A stretch of DNA of 64,000 nt from Hyphomicrobiales bacterium (GTDB lineage: Bacteria; Pseudomonadota; Alphaproteobacteria; Rhizobiales; Rhizobiaceae): positions 1 through 64,000 of the forward strand of contig UBQX01000018.1 of assembly GCA_900467685.1 (NCBI GenBank). Reading direction: 5' to 3'. Position 1 is the first letter of the stretch. Every line of letters starts with the position of its first letter. A model generated the notes under the pieces. The model was not told the DNA's origin. It saw nothing but the letters and a program-made list of their open reading frames with translations, and searched no databases. The position numbers were made by a program, and so were the translations under genes. Shown piece by piece: positions 18,348-27,349 of this stretch.

Positions 18348-19559
18348 ATGAAGGCATTTCTATATGGCAGCGTGAGCGCGGCAGTTGTTGCCCTGGCGGC
18401 AACTTCGGCATTCGCCGATGGCGTCTCCAACGACGTGGTGAAGATCGGCGTTCTCGGCGACATGTCGGGCGTCTATTCCACCGGCTTCAGCGGCGATGGC
18501 GCCGTTGCAGCGGTGAAGATGGCGGTCGAGGATTTCGGCGGCACGGTTCTCGGCAAGAAGATCGAGGTGATCTCCGCCGACCACCAGAACAAGGCCGACG
18601 TCGCCTCCGCCACCGCTCGCCAGTGGATCGACCAGGATCATGTCGACATGATCACCGACCTCACCAACTCCGCCGTCGGCCTTGCCGTGCAGCAGCTTGC
18701 GTCCGACAAGAAGGTCATCACCATGAACACGGGCTCGGCCAGCGCCGACCTGACCGGCAAGGCCTGCACGAAATACGGCATCCACTACGGCTACGACACC
18801 AATGCGCTCTCCACCGGCACGGCCTCGGCCGTGATGAAGAATGGCGGCGACAGCTGGTATTTCATCACCGCCGACTATGCCTTCGGCCATGCGCTGCAGA
18901 AGGCCACGACCGCCGTCGTCGAAAAGATGGGCGGCAAGGTGCTCGGCAGCTCCGACGTACCGCTCGCCTCGACCGACTTCTCCTCCTATCTCCTGCAGGC
19001 GCAGTCCTCAGGCGCGAAGGTCGTCGGCCTTGCCAATGCCGGTCAGGATACGGTGAATTCGATCAAGCAGGCACACGAATTCGGCCTCACGTCGGCTGGC
19101 CAGCAGATGGCCGGCATGCTGGTTACAATCGCCGATGTGAAGGCGCTTGGCACCGATGTCGCCAAGGGCCTGAACTTCACGGTCGGCTGGTACTGGAACA
19201 TGGACGACGCCTCGCGTGCCTGGAAGGAAAAGTACATGAAGTACTCCAACGGCGCCGCCCCGACCTTCATCCACGCCGCCGACTATTCGCTGACCATGGC
19301 TTACCTGAAGGCCGTCAAGGCCGCCGGCACGGATGATCCGGATGCCGTGCGCGCCGAACTCGGCAAGGCCAAGATCGACGACTTCTTCGCCAAGGGCGGC
19401 CAGATCCGCGCCGATGGCCTGCTCGAGCACGACATGTATCTCGTGCAGGTTCAGGACGCGACGAAGGACCCGTGGGATGTGGTGAAGGTCGTCCAGACCA
19501 TTCCCGGCAAGGACGCCTATGCCTCGCTGAAGGACGGCGGCTGCCCGCTGGTGAAGTAA
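18348..19559 (+). CDS. ABC importer substrate-binding protein, branched-chain amino acid (LivJ) type
   Basis: A 403-aa periplasmic protein: signal peptide residues 1-23 (ending SAFA), then VVKIGVLGDMSGVYS, the first strand and ligand loop of the Peripla_BP_6 family. The ATG at 18348 follows AAGGAGGAAG; a GTG three bases earlier is possible. Rhizobia use this family for leucine/isoleucine but also for amides, aromatic acids and choline-like compounds. With a GMC dehydrogenase directly upstream, an alcohol-bearing ligand is as likely as an amino acid (inference). Confidence 0.88.
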   Translation: MKAFLYGSVSAAVVALAATSAFADGVSNDVVKIGVLGDMSGVYSTGFSGDGAVAAVKMAVEDFGGTVLGKKIEVISADHQNKADVASATARQWIDQDHVDMITDLTNSAVGLAVQQLASDKKVITMNTGSASADLTGKACTKYGIHYGYDTNALSTGTASAVMKNGGDSWYFITADYAFGHALQKATTAVVEKMGGKVLGSSDVPLASTDFSSYLLQAQSSGAKVVGLANAGQDTVNSIKQAHEFGLTSAGQQMAGMLVTIADVKALGTDVAKGLNFTVGWYWNMDDASRAWKEKYMKYSNGAAPTFIHAADYSLTMAYLKAVKAAGTDDPDAVRAELGKAKIDDFFAKGGQIRADGLLEHDMYLVQVQDATKDPWDVVKVVQTIPGKDAYASLKDGGCPLVK

Positions 19560-19571
19560 GCGCTCTGCGGG

Positions 19572-19605
19572 GCGGGCGGACCCGGACGATGATCCGGCCG
19601 CCCGC
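19572..19605 (+). terminator. stem-loop after the binding-protein gene
   Basis: GCGGGCGG (19572-19579) pairs with CCGCCCGC (19598-19605), extended inside by CCGGA with TCCGG around CGATGA. It is GC-rich and lacks a T-tract, so a processing, attenuation or 3'-protection signal rather than a full terminator. Confidence 0.5.
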
Positions 19606-19656
19606 GCTGCCCTTCCTTGCCAACGACCTTTCATAACGTCTTGCCGAAGGACACTC

Positions 19657-20418
19657 ATGAGCGACTTCATCCTCGAAGCGACTGACCTCAGCCGCAGCTT
19701 CGGCGGCTTCATGGCAGTCAGAAACGTCAATCTGAAGATTGCGCGCGGCTCCATCCATGCGCTGATCGGCCCCAACGGCGCCGGCAAGACGACCATGTTC
19801 AATCTTCTGACCAAATTCATCACGCCAAGCTCCGGCACGATCACCTTCAACGGGCGCAACATCACGCATCTGAAACCGGAGGAAATCGCCAATCTGGGCA
19901 TCGTCCGTTCGTTCCAGATTTCCGCCGTGTTCCCGCATCTCACAGCGCTCGAAAACGTGCGTATCGCGCTGCAGAAGCGGCTCGATGTCAGCTACAAGTT
20001 CTGGCGCTCCCGCAAGATCCTCTCGACGCTCGATGACGAAGCGCTGGAGCGTCTCGATCAGGTCGGCCTGAAACGCTTCGCCCATGTGCCGGCCGTCGAA
20101 CTCCCCTATGGCCGCAAGCGCGCGCTCGAAATCGCCACCACGCTCGGGCTCGAACCCGAACTCATGCTCCTCGATGAGCCGACGCAGGGCATGGGCTCGG
20201 AAGATGTCGGCCAGGTCGCCGATCTCATCAAGCGCGTCTCGGTGGGCCGCACCATCATCATGGTCGAACACAATCTCGGCGTCGTCTCAAAGCTCGCAGA
20301 TGCGATCACCGTTCTGAGCCGTGGCGAGGTTCTGGCCGAAGGCACCTATGAACAAGTGTCGAAGAACCCCGCCGTCATGGAAGCCTATATGGGCATCAAG
20401 GCCGAGGAGGTGGCATGA
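19657..20418 (+). CDS. ABC importer ATP-binding protein, LivG type
   Basis: A 253-aa ATPase with Walker A GPNGAGKTT (about residues 41-49), the signature-region variant LPYGRKRALE usual for LivG, Walker B LMLLDEPTQG and switch His in MVEHNLG. It overlaps the next ATPase gene by four bases. It powers the LivH/LivM-type channel encoded downstream. Confidence 0.9.
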   Translation: MSDFILEATDLSRSFGGFMAVRNVNLKIARGSIHALIGPNGAGKTTMFNLLTKFITPSSGTITFNGRNITHLKPEEIANLGIVRSFQISAVFPHLTALENVRIALQKRLDVSYKFWRSRKILSTLDDEALERLDQVGLKRFAHVPAVELPYGRKRALEIATTLGLEPELMLLDEPTQGMGSEDVGQVADLIKRVSVGRTIIMVEHNLGVVSKLADAITVLSRGEVLAEGTYEQVSKNPAVMEAYMGIKAEEVA

Positions 20419-21125
20419 TGGCCGCGCCGCTTCTGAAAACCAGCGGGCTCAATGCCTGGTATGGCGAGTCCCATGTGCTGCACGGCGTCGATATCGAGAT
20501 TGCCGAGGGCGAGCTGATCACCCTGCTCGGCCGCAATGGTGCCGGCCGCACCACGACGCTGCGCGCCATCATGGGCATGGTCAGCCGCCGCACCGGCTCG
20601 GTGACGATCCGCGGTCGCGAATTCATCGACGTCGCCGATCACCGTATCGCGCCGCTCGGCGGCATCGGCTATTGTCCGGAAGAGCGCGGCATCTTTGCCA
20701 GCCTCAATGTAGAGGAAAACCTCATGCTGCCGCCCAGCGTCGGCAAGGACGGCATGAGCCTTGATGAAATTTACCGCATGTTCCCGAACCTGAAAGAGGT
20801 ACGCAAGCGCATGGGCACACGGTTGTCCGGCGGCGAACAGCAGATGCTGGCGATTGCCCGCATCCTTCGCACCGGCGCCAAGCTCCTGCTGCTCGACGAG
20901 ATCACCGAAGGGCTTGCCCCCGTCATCGTCAAGGCGCTGGGCGAAGCCATCATGCGGCTGAAGGCGCAGGGCTACACGATCGTGCTGGTCGAACAGAATT
21001 TCCGCTTCGCAGCTCCTCTGGCAGACCGTCACTATGTCATCGAGCACGGCCGGGTGATCGACCGCATCGAAGGTGGCGACGTTGCCGCCAGCATGGACCG
21101 GCTCAACCATTATCTGAGTGTGTAG
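20415..21125 (+). CDS. ABC importer ATP-binding protein, LivF type, Walker A Lys replaced by Arg
   Basis: A 236-aa ATPase. Signature LSGGEQQML and Walker B LLLLDEITEG are normal for LivF. The Walker A motif reads GRNGAGRTT at residues 39-47: the phosphate-binding lysine is arginine (codon CGC, residue 45). Such a change usually weakens ATP hydrolysis, so this subunit may be the weak partner of a heterodimer with the LivG-type ATPase, whose motif is intact. The start overlaps the previous stop (ATGA). Confidence 0.88.
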   Translation: MMAAPLLKTSGLNAWYGESHVLHGVDIEIAEGELITLLGRNGAGRTTTLRAIMGMVSRRTGSVTIRGREFIDVADHRIAPLGGIGYCPEERGIFASLNVEENLMLPPSVGKDGMSLDEIYRMFPNLKEVRKRMGTRLSGGEQQMLAIARILRTGAKLLLLDEITEGLAPVIVKALGEAIMRLKAQGYTIVLVEQNFRFAAPLADRHYVIEHGRVIDRIEGGDVAASMDRLNHYLSV

Positions 21126-21137
21126 AAAGGCGAAAAC

Positions 21138-22034
21138 ATGCTGAAGCTTCTGCTCGCCCAGGGCATGCTGGGCCTCAACAACGGCGTCTTCTACGCCATG
21201 ATGAGCCTCGGTCTCGCGGTCATTTTCGGGCTGCTCAATGTCGTCAATTTCGCCCATGGCGCGCTCTACATGCTCGGCGCCTTCGTGGCGTTGATCCTCT
21301 ATTCCTATGTCGGCCTCTGGTTCGGGATGAGCGGCTTTCACATCGGCTTCTGGCCGGCGCTGATCCTCACGCCCATTATCGTCGGCGGCTTCGGCATCCT
21401 GATCGAGCGCTTCCTGCTGCGCTGGCTCTACAAGTTCGATCCGATCTATTCGCTGCTCTTGACCTTCGGCGTCACGCTCGTGTTGCAGGGCCTGTTCGTC
21501 AACATCTTCAGCGCGTCGGGCACGCCCTATCCCGGCATGCCTGACGCCTTGAAGGGCGTGGTCAATCTCGGCTTCATGATGTTTCCGAAGTTCCGCCTCT
21601 TTGCCATTGTCTTCTCGCTCATCGTCTGCCTGATCGTCTGGTATGTGATCGAGCGGACGAAGGTCGGGGCGCTCTTGCGCGCCGGGACGGAAAATCCGGA
21701 ACTGGTTAAGGCCTTCGGCGTCAACGTGCCGTTGATGGTGACGCTCACCTTCGGCTTTGGCACCGGGCTTGCGGGGCTTGCCGGCGTGCTGGCCGCGCCG
21801 ATCTATTCGGTAAGCCCGCTCATGGGCGCCGATCTCATCATCATCATATTCGCGGTCGTCGTCATCGGCGGCATGGGCTCGATCATGGGCGCGGTCGTCT
21901 CCGGCATCGCGCTCGGCCTCATCGAGGGCGTGACCAAGGTCTTCTATGCGCCGGCCGCCAATACGGTGATTTTCTTCCTGATGGTCGTCGTGCTGCTGGT
22001 GCGGCCGTCCGGCCTCTTCGGGCGCGAGGGATAA
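21138..22034 (+). CDS. ABC importer permease, LivH type
   Basis: A 298-aa polytopic inner-membrane protein of the LivH family. The motifs NVVNFAHGALYMLGAF near the N-terminus and GGMGSIMGAVVSGIALGLIE near the C-terminus are characteristic. It follows the ATPase by 12 bp and precedes the second permease by 5 bp. Confidence 0.9.
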   Translation: MLKLLLAQGMLGLNNGVFYAMMSLGLAVIFGLLNVVNFAHGALYMLGAFVALILYSYVGLWFGMSGFHIGFWPALILTPIIVGGFGILIERFLLRWLYKFDPIYSLLLTFGVTLVLQGLFVNIFSASGTPYPGMPDALKGVVNLGFMMFPKFRLFAIVFSLIVCLIVWYVIERTKVGALLRAGTENPELVKAFGVNVPLMVTLTFGFGTGLAGLAGVLAAPIYSVSPLMGADLIIIIFAVVVIGGMGSIMGAVVSGIALGLIEGVTKVFYAPAANTVIFFLMVVVLLVRPSGLFGREG

Positions 22035-22039
22035 GCGAC

Positions 22040-23047
22040 ATGACGAAACCTGCCTCTTCCCATCAGACCCTCAACGATGCCGGCGAATTCGCCGAAAGCA
22101 TTCCCCATGAAAAGCTTGTCCGCAGCCGTACGGCGCAGGCCATGCTCTGGGTGCTGCTGATCGCGGCGGTGCTGTTCGCGCCCGCCCTGCTCTATCCCGT
22201 CTTCGTGATGCAGCTCCTGTGCTTCGCGCTCTTTGCCTGCGCCTTCAACCTGCTGATCGGCTTCACCGGCCTGCTCTCCTTCGGCCATGCCGCCTTCTTC
22301 GGGGGCGCGGCCTATATCTGCGGCCACGCGGTGAAGGTCTGGGGGCTGCCGCCGCTTCTCGGCATCCTGCTCGGCGGCGTCTTTGCCGCCGCACTCGGCT
22401 ATGTCGTCGGCTCGCTCGCCATTCGTCGGCAGGGCATCTATTTCGCCATGATCACGCTGGCGCTCGCCCAGATCGTCTACTTCCTTGCGCTCCAATTGCC
22501 CTTCACCGGCGGCGAAAACGGGTTGCAGGGCATTCCGCGCGGCACGCTGTTCGGCCTCGACCTGAACAATCCCCTGCCGATGTATTACTTTGTCGCGGCG
22601 ATCTTCCTGGCCGGCTTCCTGATCATCTACCGCACCATCCACTCGCCTTTCGGGCAGGTGCTGCAGGCGATCCGCGAGAACGAGCCGCGCGCCCGCTCGC
22701 TCGGCTATAACGTCGATCGCTTCAAGCTGATCGCCTTCGTGCTCTCCGCTTCCCTTGCCGGCGTGGCGGGCTCGACCAAGGCCATCGTATTCCAGTTCGC
22801 CTCGCTCACCGACGCGCATTGGCAGATGTCGGGCGAAGTCATCCTCATGACGCTCATCGGCGGCATGGGCACGATCTTCGGCCCCGTTGTCGGCTCGGTC
22901 GTCATCATCACGCTGCAGCACTACCTGGCCGACATCGGCTCCTGGGTGCAGGTGGTCATCGGCGCGATCTTCATCGTCAGCGTGCTGCTCTTCCGGCGCG
23001 GCGTGGTGGGCGAATTGGCGAGGATGCTGAAGATATCGTCTGTCTGA
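22040..23047 (+). CDS. ABC importer permease, LivM type
   Basis: A 335-aa inner-membrane protein of the LivM family, with the typical GFTGLLSFGHAAFFGGAAYI and AIRENEPRARSLGY segments and a C-terminal GGMGTIFGPVVGSVVII. It is the last gene of the operon and converges on the response-regulator gene at 23151. Confidence 0.9.
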   Translation: MTKPASSHQTLNDAGEFAESIPHEKLVRSRTAQAMLWVLLIAAVLFAPALLYPVFVMQLLCFALFACAFNLLIGFTGLLSFGHAAFFGGAAYICGHAVKVWGLPPLLGILLGGVFAAALGYVVGSLAIRRQGIYFAMITLALAQIVYFLALQLPFTGGENGLQGIPRGTLFGLDLNNPLPMYYFVAAIFLAGFLIIYRTIHSPFGQVLQAIRENEPRARSLGYNVDRFKLIAFVLSASLAGVAGSTKAIVFQFASLTDAHWQMSGEVILMTLIGGMGTIFGPVVGSVVIITLQHYLADIGSWVQVVIGAIFIVSVLLFRRGVVGELARMLKISSV

Positions 23048-23127
23048 CACTCCTGGGGGACTTGGAGCGACCCAATCTCGAAGGATCCGCTGGCGGCTAC
23101 AGCAAGGCCATTCCGATGATATCGACC

Positions 23128-23152
23128 GAGCCCGAGCTTGCAGCCCGGGCTC
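23128..23152 (-). terminator. possible hairpin at the end of the two-component operon
   Basis: GAGCCCG (23128-23134) and CGGGCTC (23146-23152) form a 7-bp stem that overlaps the stop codon of the response-regulator gene. It lies between convergent genes and has no T-tract on either strand. Weak candidate. Confidence 0.25.
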
Positions 23153-24500
23153 AATTGCCCTGAGCCGTTCCGGCGCGACGCGTCAGGCGATGCATTTTCT
23201 CGTTAAATGTGCGAAGCGGCAGAGACAGCGATCGGGCAGCGTCCGCGCTGTTTCCGGCTTCGGCCAGGGCATTTTTCAAGACGCGCAGCTCGAACTGGTC
23301 CATCTGTTCGGCGAGAGACGCCCCATCAGATGCGAAATGGTCCCCGGTTCCCGTTGCTTCCGGCATCCAATCCAGATCCAGTGCCCGGCGCTCTGCCAGC
23401 AGCTTCAATTCGCGCACGTTGCCGGGCCACGAATAGGAGAGGATCGTCTCCATCTCCTGCGACGTCAGAGGCCGGGCCGCCGTTCCAAGGCGGCTGGCCA
23501 TGGCGGCGCTGAAGTGGCTGAAGAGCAGGATGGCATCGTGGCCGCGCCGCCGCAGCGAAGGGAGGGAGATTTCTGCTCCCATCAGGCGATAATGAAGGTC
23601 CGCGCGGAAGCTGCCTTTCTCGGCCAGCCCCTTCAGGCTTTCCTTGGTGGCGGACACTATGCGGATGTCGATCCGGATATCCTTGTTGGAGCCGAGCCGG
23701 GTCACCGTCCGCTCCTGCAGAACCCGCAGCAGTTTCGCCTGTGCCGCAAGCGGCATGCTCTCCACCTCGTCGAGGAAGACCGTTCCGCCATCGGCATATT
23801 CGAACTTGCCGAGCCGCGTCCCGCTGGCCCCGGTAAACGCGCCCGTCTCATGACCGAACAGCTCGCTTTCGATAATATCGGCGGGCAAGGCCGCGCAATT
23901 GAGGGCGACGAAGGGCTTGTCGCGTCGCGCGCTGCCATCGTGCAGCAGACGGGCGACGACCTCCTTGCCCGTCCCTGTCTCGCCATGGATGAGCACATCC
24001 ACGGGCAGAACTGCCAGCCGCGCGATCGATGATTTGAGCCGCGCTGTCGCCTGATCCTCGCCGATGAGCTGACGATCTATGAGGGCCTCGATCTCGGAGT
24101 TTTTCTGATACGCGGCAACCTTGCGGCGCAGGCTCGAGGTTTCCACAGCGTTGCGCAATGTGGCGATCAGCTGGTCGGGCAGATAGGGCTTCGTCAGGAA
24201 GGTGAAAGCCCCGCCTTGCATCGCTGCGACCGCCATGGGCACGTCGCCATGACCGCTGAGGATGATGACTGGCAGCGCCGGATGGCTCACCTTCAGCGCA
24301 TCCAGCAGTTCGAGACCGGACATGCCGCGCATGCGCACATCCGAAAGAACGACATCAGGCTCTTCCGCGACAAGCAGCTTCAGCGCCTCCTTCGCATTCG
24401 ACGCCTGTGTCACGCGGAAATCGTTCAGCTCCAGCCATTGCGCCATCGACTGTCGCAGCGTGTGATCGTCTTCGACGAGAAGAACGAGGGCAGAATTCAT
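23151..24500 (-). CDS. sigma-54-dependent response regulator, NtrC/DctD family
   Basis: A 449-aa three-domain activator. Receiver domain 1-120 with acidic pair D11/D12, phosphoacceptor D54 (LSDVRM) and K104. AAA+ domain about 145-380 with Walker A GETGTGKE (173-180), the sigma-54-contacting GAFTGA loop (220-225) and Walker B VFLDEVES. A Fis-type helix-turn-helix lies at the C-terminus (ADAARSLSLPLRTFNEKM). It overlaps the kinase gene by four bases. All features needed to activate a sigma-54 promoter are present, and a matching promoter with paired upstream sites is at 29172-29319, at the head of the same operon. Confidence 0.93.
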   Translation of the reverse strand: MNSALVLLVEDDHTLRQSMAQWLELNDFRVTQASNAKEALKLLVAEEPDVVLSDVRMRGMSGLELLDALKVSHPALPVIILSGHGDVPMAVAAMQGGAFTFLTKPYLPDQLIATLRNAVETSSLRRKVAAYQKNSEIEALIDRQLIGEDQATARLKSSIARLAVLPVDVLIHGETGTGKEVVARLLHDGSARRDKPFVALNCAALPADIIESELFGHETGAFTGASGTRLGKFEYADGGTVFLDEVESMPLAAQAKLLRVLQERTVTRLGSNKDIRIDIRIVSATKESLKGLAEKGSFRADLHYRLMGAEISLPSLRRRGHDAILLFSHFSAAMASRLGTAARPLTSQEMETILSYSWPGNVRELKLLAERRALDLDWMPEATGTGDHFASDGASLAEQMDQFELRVLKNALAEAGNSADAARSLSLPLRTFNEKMHRLTRRAGTAQGN

Positions 24501-26386
24501 GCACGCAATCTCCCGCGATCCGTTTCGACGCGCGGCAATTCGATCCGGAAGCCAGCCCCGCCCAGAGGCGACGCGAAATAGGTTAGCCGGCCGTGATGGT
24601 CGGTGACGATGCGGTTGGCGGTTGCCAGCCCAAGGCCGAGGCCCTCACCGGCCGCCTTGGTGGTGTGAAAGGGTTCGAACAGCCGCGCCTGCTCAGCTGG
24701 GTCGATACCCGCGCCATTGTCCGAAATCGTGAGCGCACAGGTGCCGTCACCGGTCTCGATCGCCACCTCGATCATCGGGTCTTCGACATTGCGCACGGCA
24801 TCGACGGCGTTGTTGAGGAGATTGAGCACCACCTGATCGATCTGTGTTCCGCTGCCATGGACGATCACGCCATCCTCCAGAAGATCCACGGCGGTGATGC
24901 CGAGATCGGCGAAGCGGAACTTCAGAAGCGTCAGCGTGCGGCGCACCTGTGCGGCCAGATCGAGCTCGACAAAATCCTCGTCCTTTCGGCGCGCCAGACG
25001 CTTGAGCTGGTTGGTCAGCTCCGAGACGCGGCCGACAATGTCGCCCATCGTATCGAAATTCCCTCGCGCCACATCGAGCTTGCCGCGATCGACCAGCAAC
25101 CGCGTGGACGCGATATAGGTCTGGAGCGCGGCGAGCGGCTGGTTGATTTCATGGGCAAGCCCGGCAAAGCTCTGGCCGATGGCGGCCAGCTTCTCGGCTT
25201 GCGTCAGGTTGGTCCGGGTAACATCGAGCTGTCGTTCGGCCTCCTGCCGCTCGGAAATTTCGGTGGCCAGCCGATCGTTGGATTTCTGCAATTCGCTCGT
25301 CCGCTCATCGACCCGCGCCTCCAGTACCTCCATCGCTCGGCGGGCAACCGCCTGTGCCCTGCGCCTCTGCAGAAAGATCAGCAGTGCCGCGGCGGCAAGC
25401 ATGAGGGCCAAAACAGCGGCCAGAGCCAGCGTATTGGCCAACCGCTCCACGGAGCCGAGATCGGCGAAATAATTCAGCACCCAGCCGTCCGGGCCGAATG
25501 ATGCCGTCGCGCGCAGCCGCTGAGGCGCATCTGCACCGCCAAGCACGGCCTTCTCATAACCGTCTTCGTTGCTCAGCGTGATCCCGGCCGCGTCGATGGC
25601 GGCGTCACCGTAGCGCCTTTCGTCGGTCAATTGCTTCAACTGTTGGGCACTGACCGCGCCGATCGCCGTGTACCGCCATTGTGGCTCGGAGGAGAGGAAG
25701 ATCACGCCCTGGCTGTCGTTCATCGCCACCGTCTCGCTCGCGTCGCGCCATTGCTGCTCGACGGGGAGAAGATCGATCTTGACGATGGCGACGCCGACGA
25801 CGGCGCCATCCAGCGTGATCGGCGTCGCCAGAAAGTAGCCCGGCTGGCCGGTCGTCGCGCCGACCGCATAGTAGTTGCCGAACCCCTTGGCGATCGCATC
25901 CTGGAAATAGGGCCGATAGCTGTAGTTCTGCCCAACGAAGCTTCCGGGACTGTCGAAATTGCTGGCGGCGATCGTCAGACCGGTCTTGTCGGTGACGAAG
26001 AGGGCCATTGCGCCGGAGGCATCGGAAATGCGCTTGAGAAGCTGGTTCGCGGCCAGACCTCGCTCCGGCGCCGGGCTCTGCCGGAACAGGTCCTCGATTT
26101 CCCGCGATCGGGCAACGACGTCCGGCAGATAGCGGAAGCGCTCGATGCTGGTGGAAAGCGTGGCGGAGATGAGACGAAGACGTTCCTTGGCCGTGCGCGA
26201 GACGTCCCGCGCACCGTAATCGACGGCCACCGCCCGAACCATCAGGGCGGTGCCGATCAGACACAATGCAAACAGCAGCAAGATCGGCCAATATCGCCGG
26301 CGCAATCCCCATCCTCCACCCAGGTCCTCGCCCGTGAGGCGAAGATTTCCCGCACGGCCCCCTGCCGTGCGCTGTCCCTCAATCAA
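24497..26386 (-). CDS. sensor histidine kinase, DctB-like
   Basis: Up to 629 aa. Transmembrane segment about 33-53, a periplasmic double-Cache sensor domain about 60-310 containing the DctB-type stretch SFVGQNYSYRPYFQDA, a second membrane segment about 318-340, a coiled coil about 345-400, H-box AHEINQPLAA with phosphorylatable H412, and an HATPase domain (N-box LLNNAVDA, DNGAGI, then GLGLGL). The sensor domain resembles C4-dicarboxylate sensors, but the linked transporter is of the sulfonate/nitrate type. A TTG start at 26386 overlaps the ATPase stop; a TTG near 26306 behind GGAGGATGGGG is an alternative that still includes the first membrane segment. Confidence 0.9.
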   Translation of the reverse strand: MIEGQRTAGGRAGNLRLTGEDLGGGWGLRRRYWPILLLFALCLIGTALMVRAVAVDYGARDVSRTAKERLRLISATLSTSIERFRYLPDVVARSREIEDLFRQSPAPERGLAANQLLKRISDASGAMALFVTDKTGLTIAASNFDSPGSFVGQNYSYRPYFQDAIAKGFGNYYAVGATTGQPGYFLATPITLDGAVVGVAIVKIDLLPVEQQWRDASETVAMNDSQGVIFLSSEPQWRYTAIGAVSAQQLKQLTDERRYGDAAIDAAGITLSNEDGYEKAVLGGADAPQRLRATASFGPDGWVLNYFADLGSVERLANTLALAAVLALMLAAAALLIFLQRRRAQAVARRAMEVLEARVDERTSELQKSNDRLATEISERQEAERQLDVTRTNLTQAEKLAAIGQSFAGLAHEINQPLAALQTYIASTRLLVDRGKLDVARGNFDTMGDIVGRVSELTNQLKRLARRKDEDFVELDLAAQVRRTLTLLKFRFADLGITAVDLLEDGVIVHGSGTQIDQVVLNLLNNAVDAVRNVEDPMIEVAIETGDGTCALTISDNGAGIDPAEQARLFEPFHTTKAAGEGLGLGLATANRIVTDHHGRLTYFASPLGGAGFRIELPRVETDRGRLRA

Positions 26387-27212
26387 GGGTCAGCCCCTTG
26401 CGTTCGTCAAGGGCAAAGCGGTCATGCTCGGCATGGACAAGGCTCGCCAAGTCCTTCTTGATGGCGTTGAACTCCACCGAATTGCTGTCGCGCGGATAGG
26501 GCAGGTCGATGGTCACGTCCCTTTTGATCGTTCCCGGACGGTAGGTCAGGATGACGACGCGGGAGCCGAGATAGACGGCTTCCTCGATGGAATGCGTGAC
26601 GAAGACGATGGTCTTGCCGACGCTGCGCCAGATACGCAGAAGCTCGTCCTGCAGCGAGCGGCGGGTCAGCGCATCGAGCGCACCGAAGGGCTCGTCCATG
26701 AGCATGATCGGCGGATCGAGCGCGAGCACGCGGGCAATGGCCACGCGCTGACGCATGCCGCCGGACAAATCCTTCGGGAAGCGGTGACGGAATTCCTTCA
26801 GCCCCAGCATGTCGAGCAGTTCATCGACGATGCGGGCCTTTTCTTCGCTGCCGGTTCCGCGGATATCGAGGCCGAAGGCAATGTTGGCTTCCACCGTCAT
26901 CCACGGAAACAGCGCATATTCCTGAAATACCATGCCGCGATCAGGCCCCGGCGCCGTGACCGGCTTGCCGGAGACTTCCAGCGTGCCGGATGTCGGCAGC
27001 GAGAAGCCGGCAATGGCGTTGAGCAGCGTCGATTTCCCGCAGCCCGACGGCCCCAGAAGGCAGACGAATTCGCCCGGCCGGATTTCCAGGTCGATATCTT
27101 TCAGGGCCACGACCCCGCTGGGCTCCACGCCGAAAATCTTGTTGACGCCTGCTGCCCGCACCAGCGGCTGGGTCTGGGTTTCCATGTCCTTGACGATGTG
27201 ATGCGCGTTCAT
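26379..27212 (-). CDS. ABC importer ATP-binding protein, SsuB/TauB type
   Basis: A 277-aa ATPase of the nitrate/sulfonate/taurine group: Walker A GPSGCGKST, Q-loop MVFQEYALFPW, signature LSGGMRQRV, Walker B IMLMDEPFGALD and switch His in VTHSIEEA. The ATG at 27212 follows GGGAGGAGAG, so longer in-frame extensions were rejected. It overlaps the kinase gene downstream by several bases and is 137 bp from the permease upstream. Confidence 0.9.
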   Translation of the reverse strand: MNAHHIVKDMETQTQPLVRAAGVNKIFGVEPSGVVALKDIDLEIRPGEFVCLLGPSGCGKSTLLNAIAGFSLPTSGTLEVSGKPVTAPGPDRGMVFQEYALFPWMTVEANIAFGLDIRGTGSEEKARIVDELLDMLGLKEFRHRFPKDLSGGMRQRVAIARVLALDPPIMLMDEPFGALDALTRRSLQDELLRIWRSVGKTIVFVTHSIEEAVYLGSRVVILTYRPGTIKRDVTIDLPYPRDSNSVEFNAIKKDLASLVHAEHDRFALDERKGLTLD

Positions 27213-27349
27213 GATGTCTCTCCTCCCGAGTTGATTCTTGCTCGTGTTTTTGCGCAATTCCGGACGCGAAACCGGCTTCCACTTTCGCTTGAATGGCGCT
27301 AGCCGATGAGCGGTCGGTGCAGGAGCCCGCCGGAACGGGCTCCACGATG

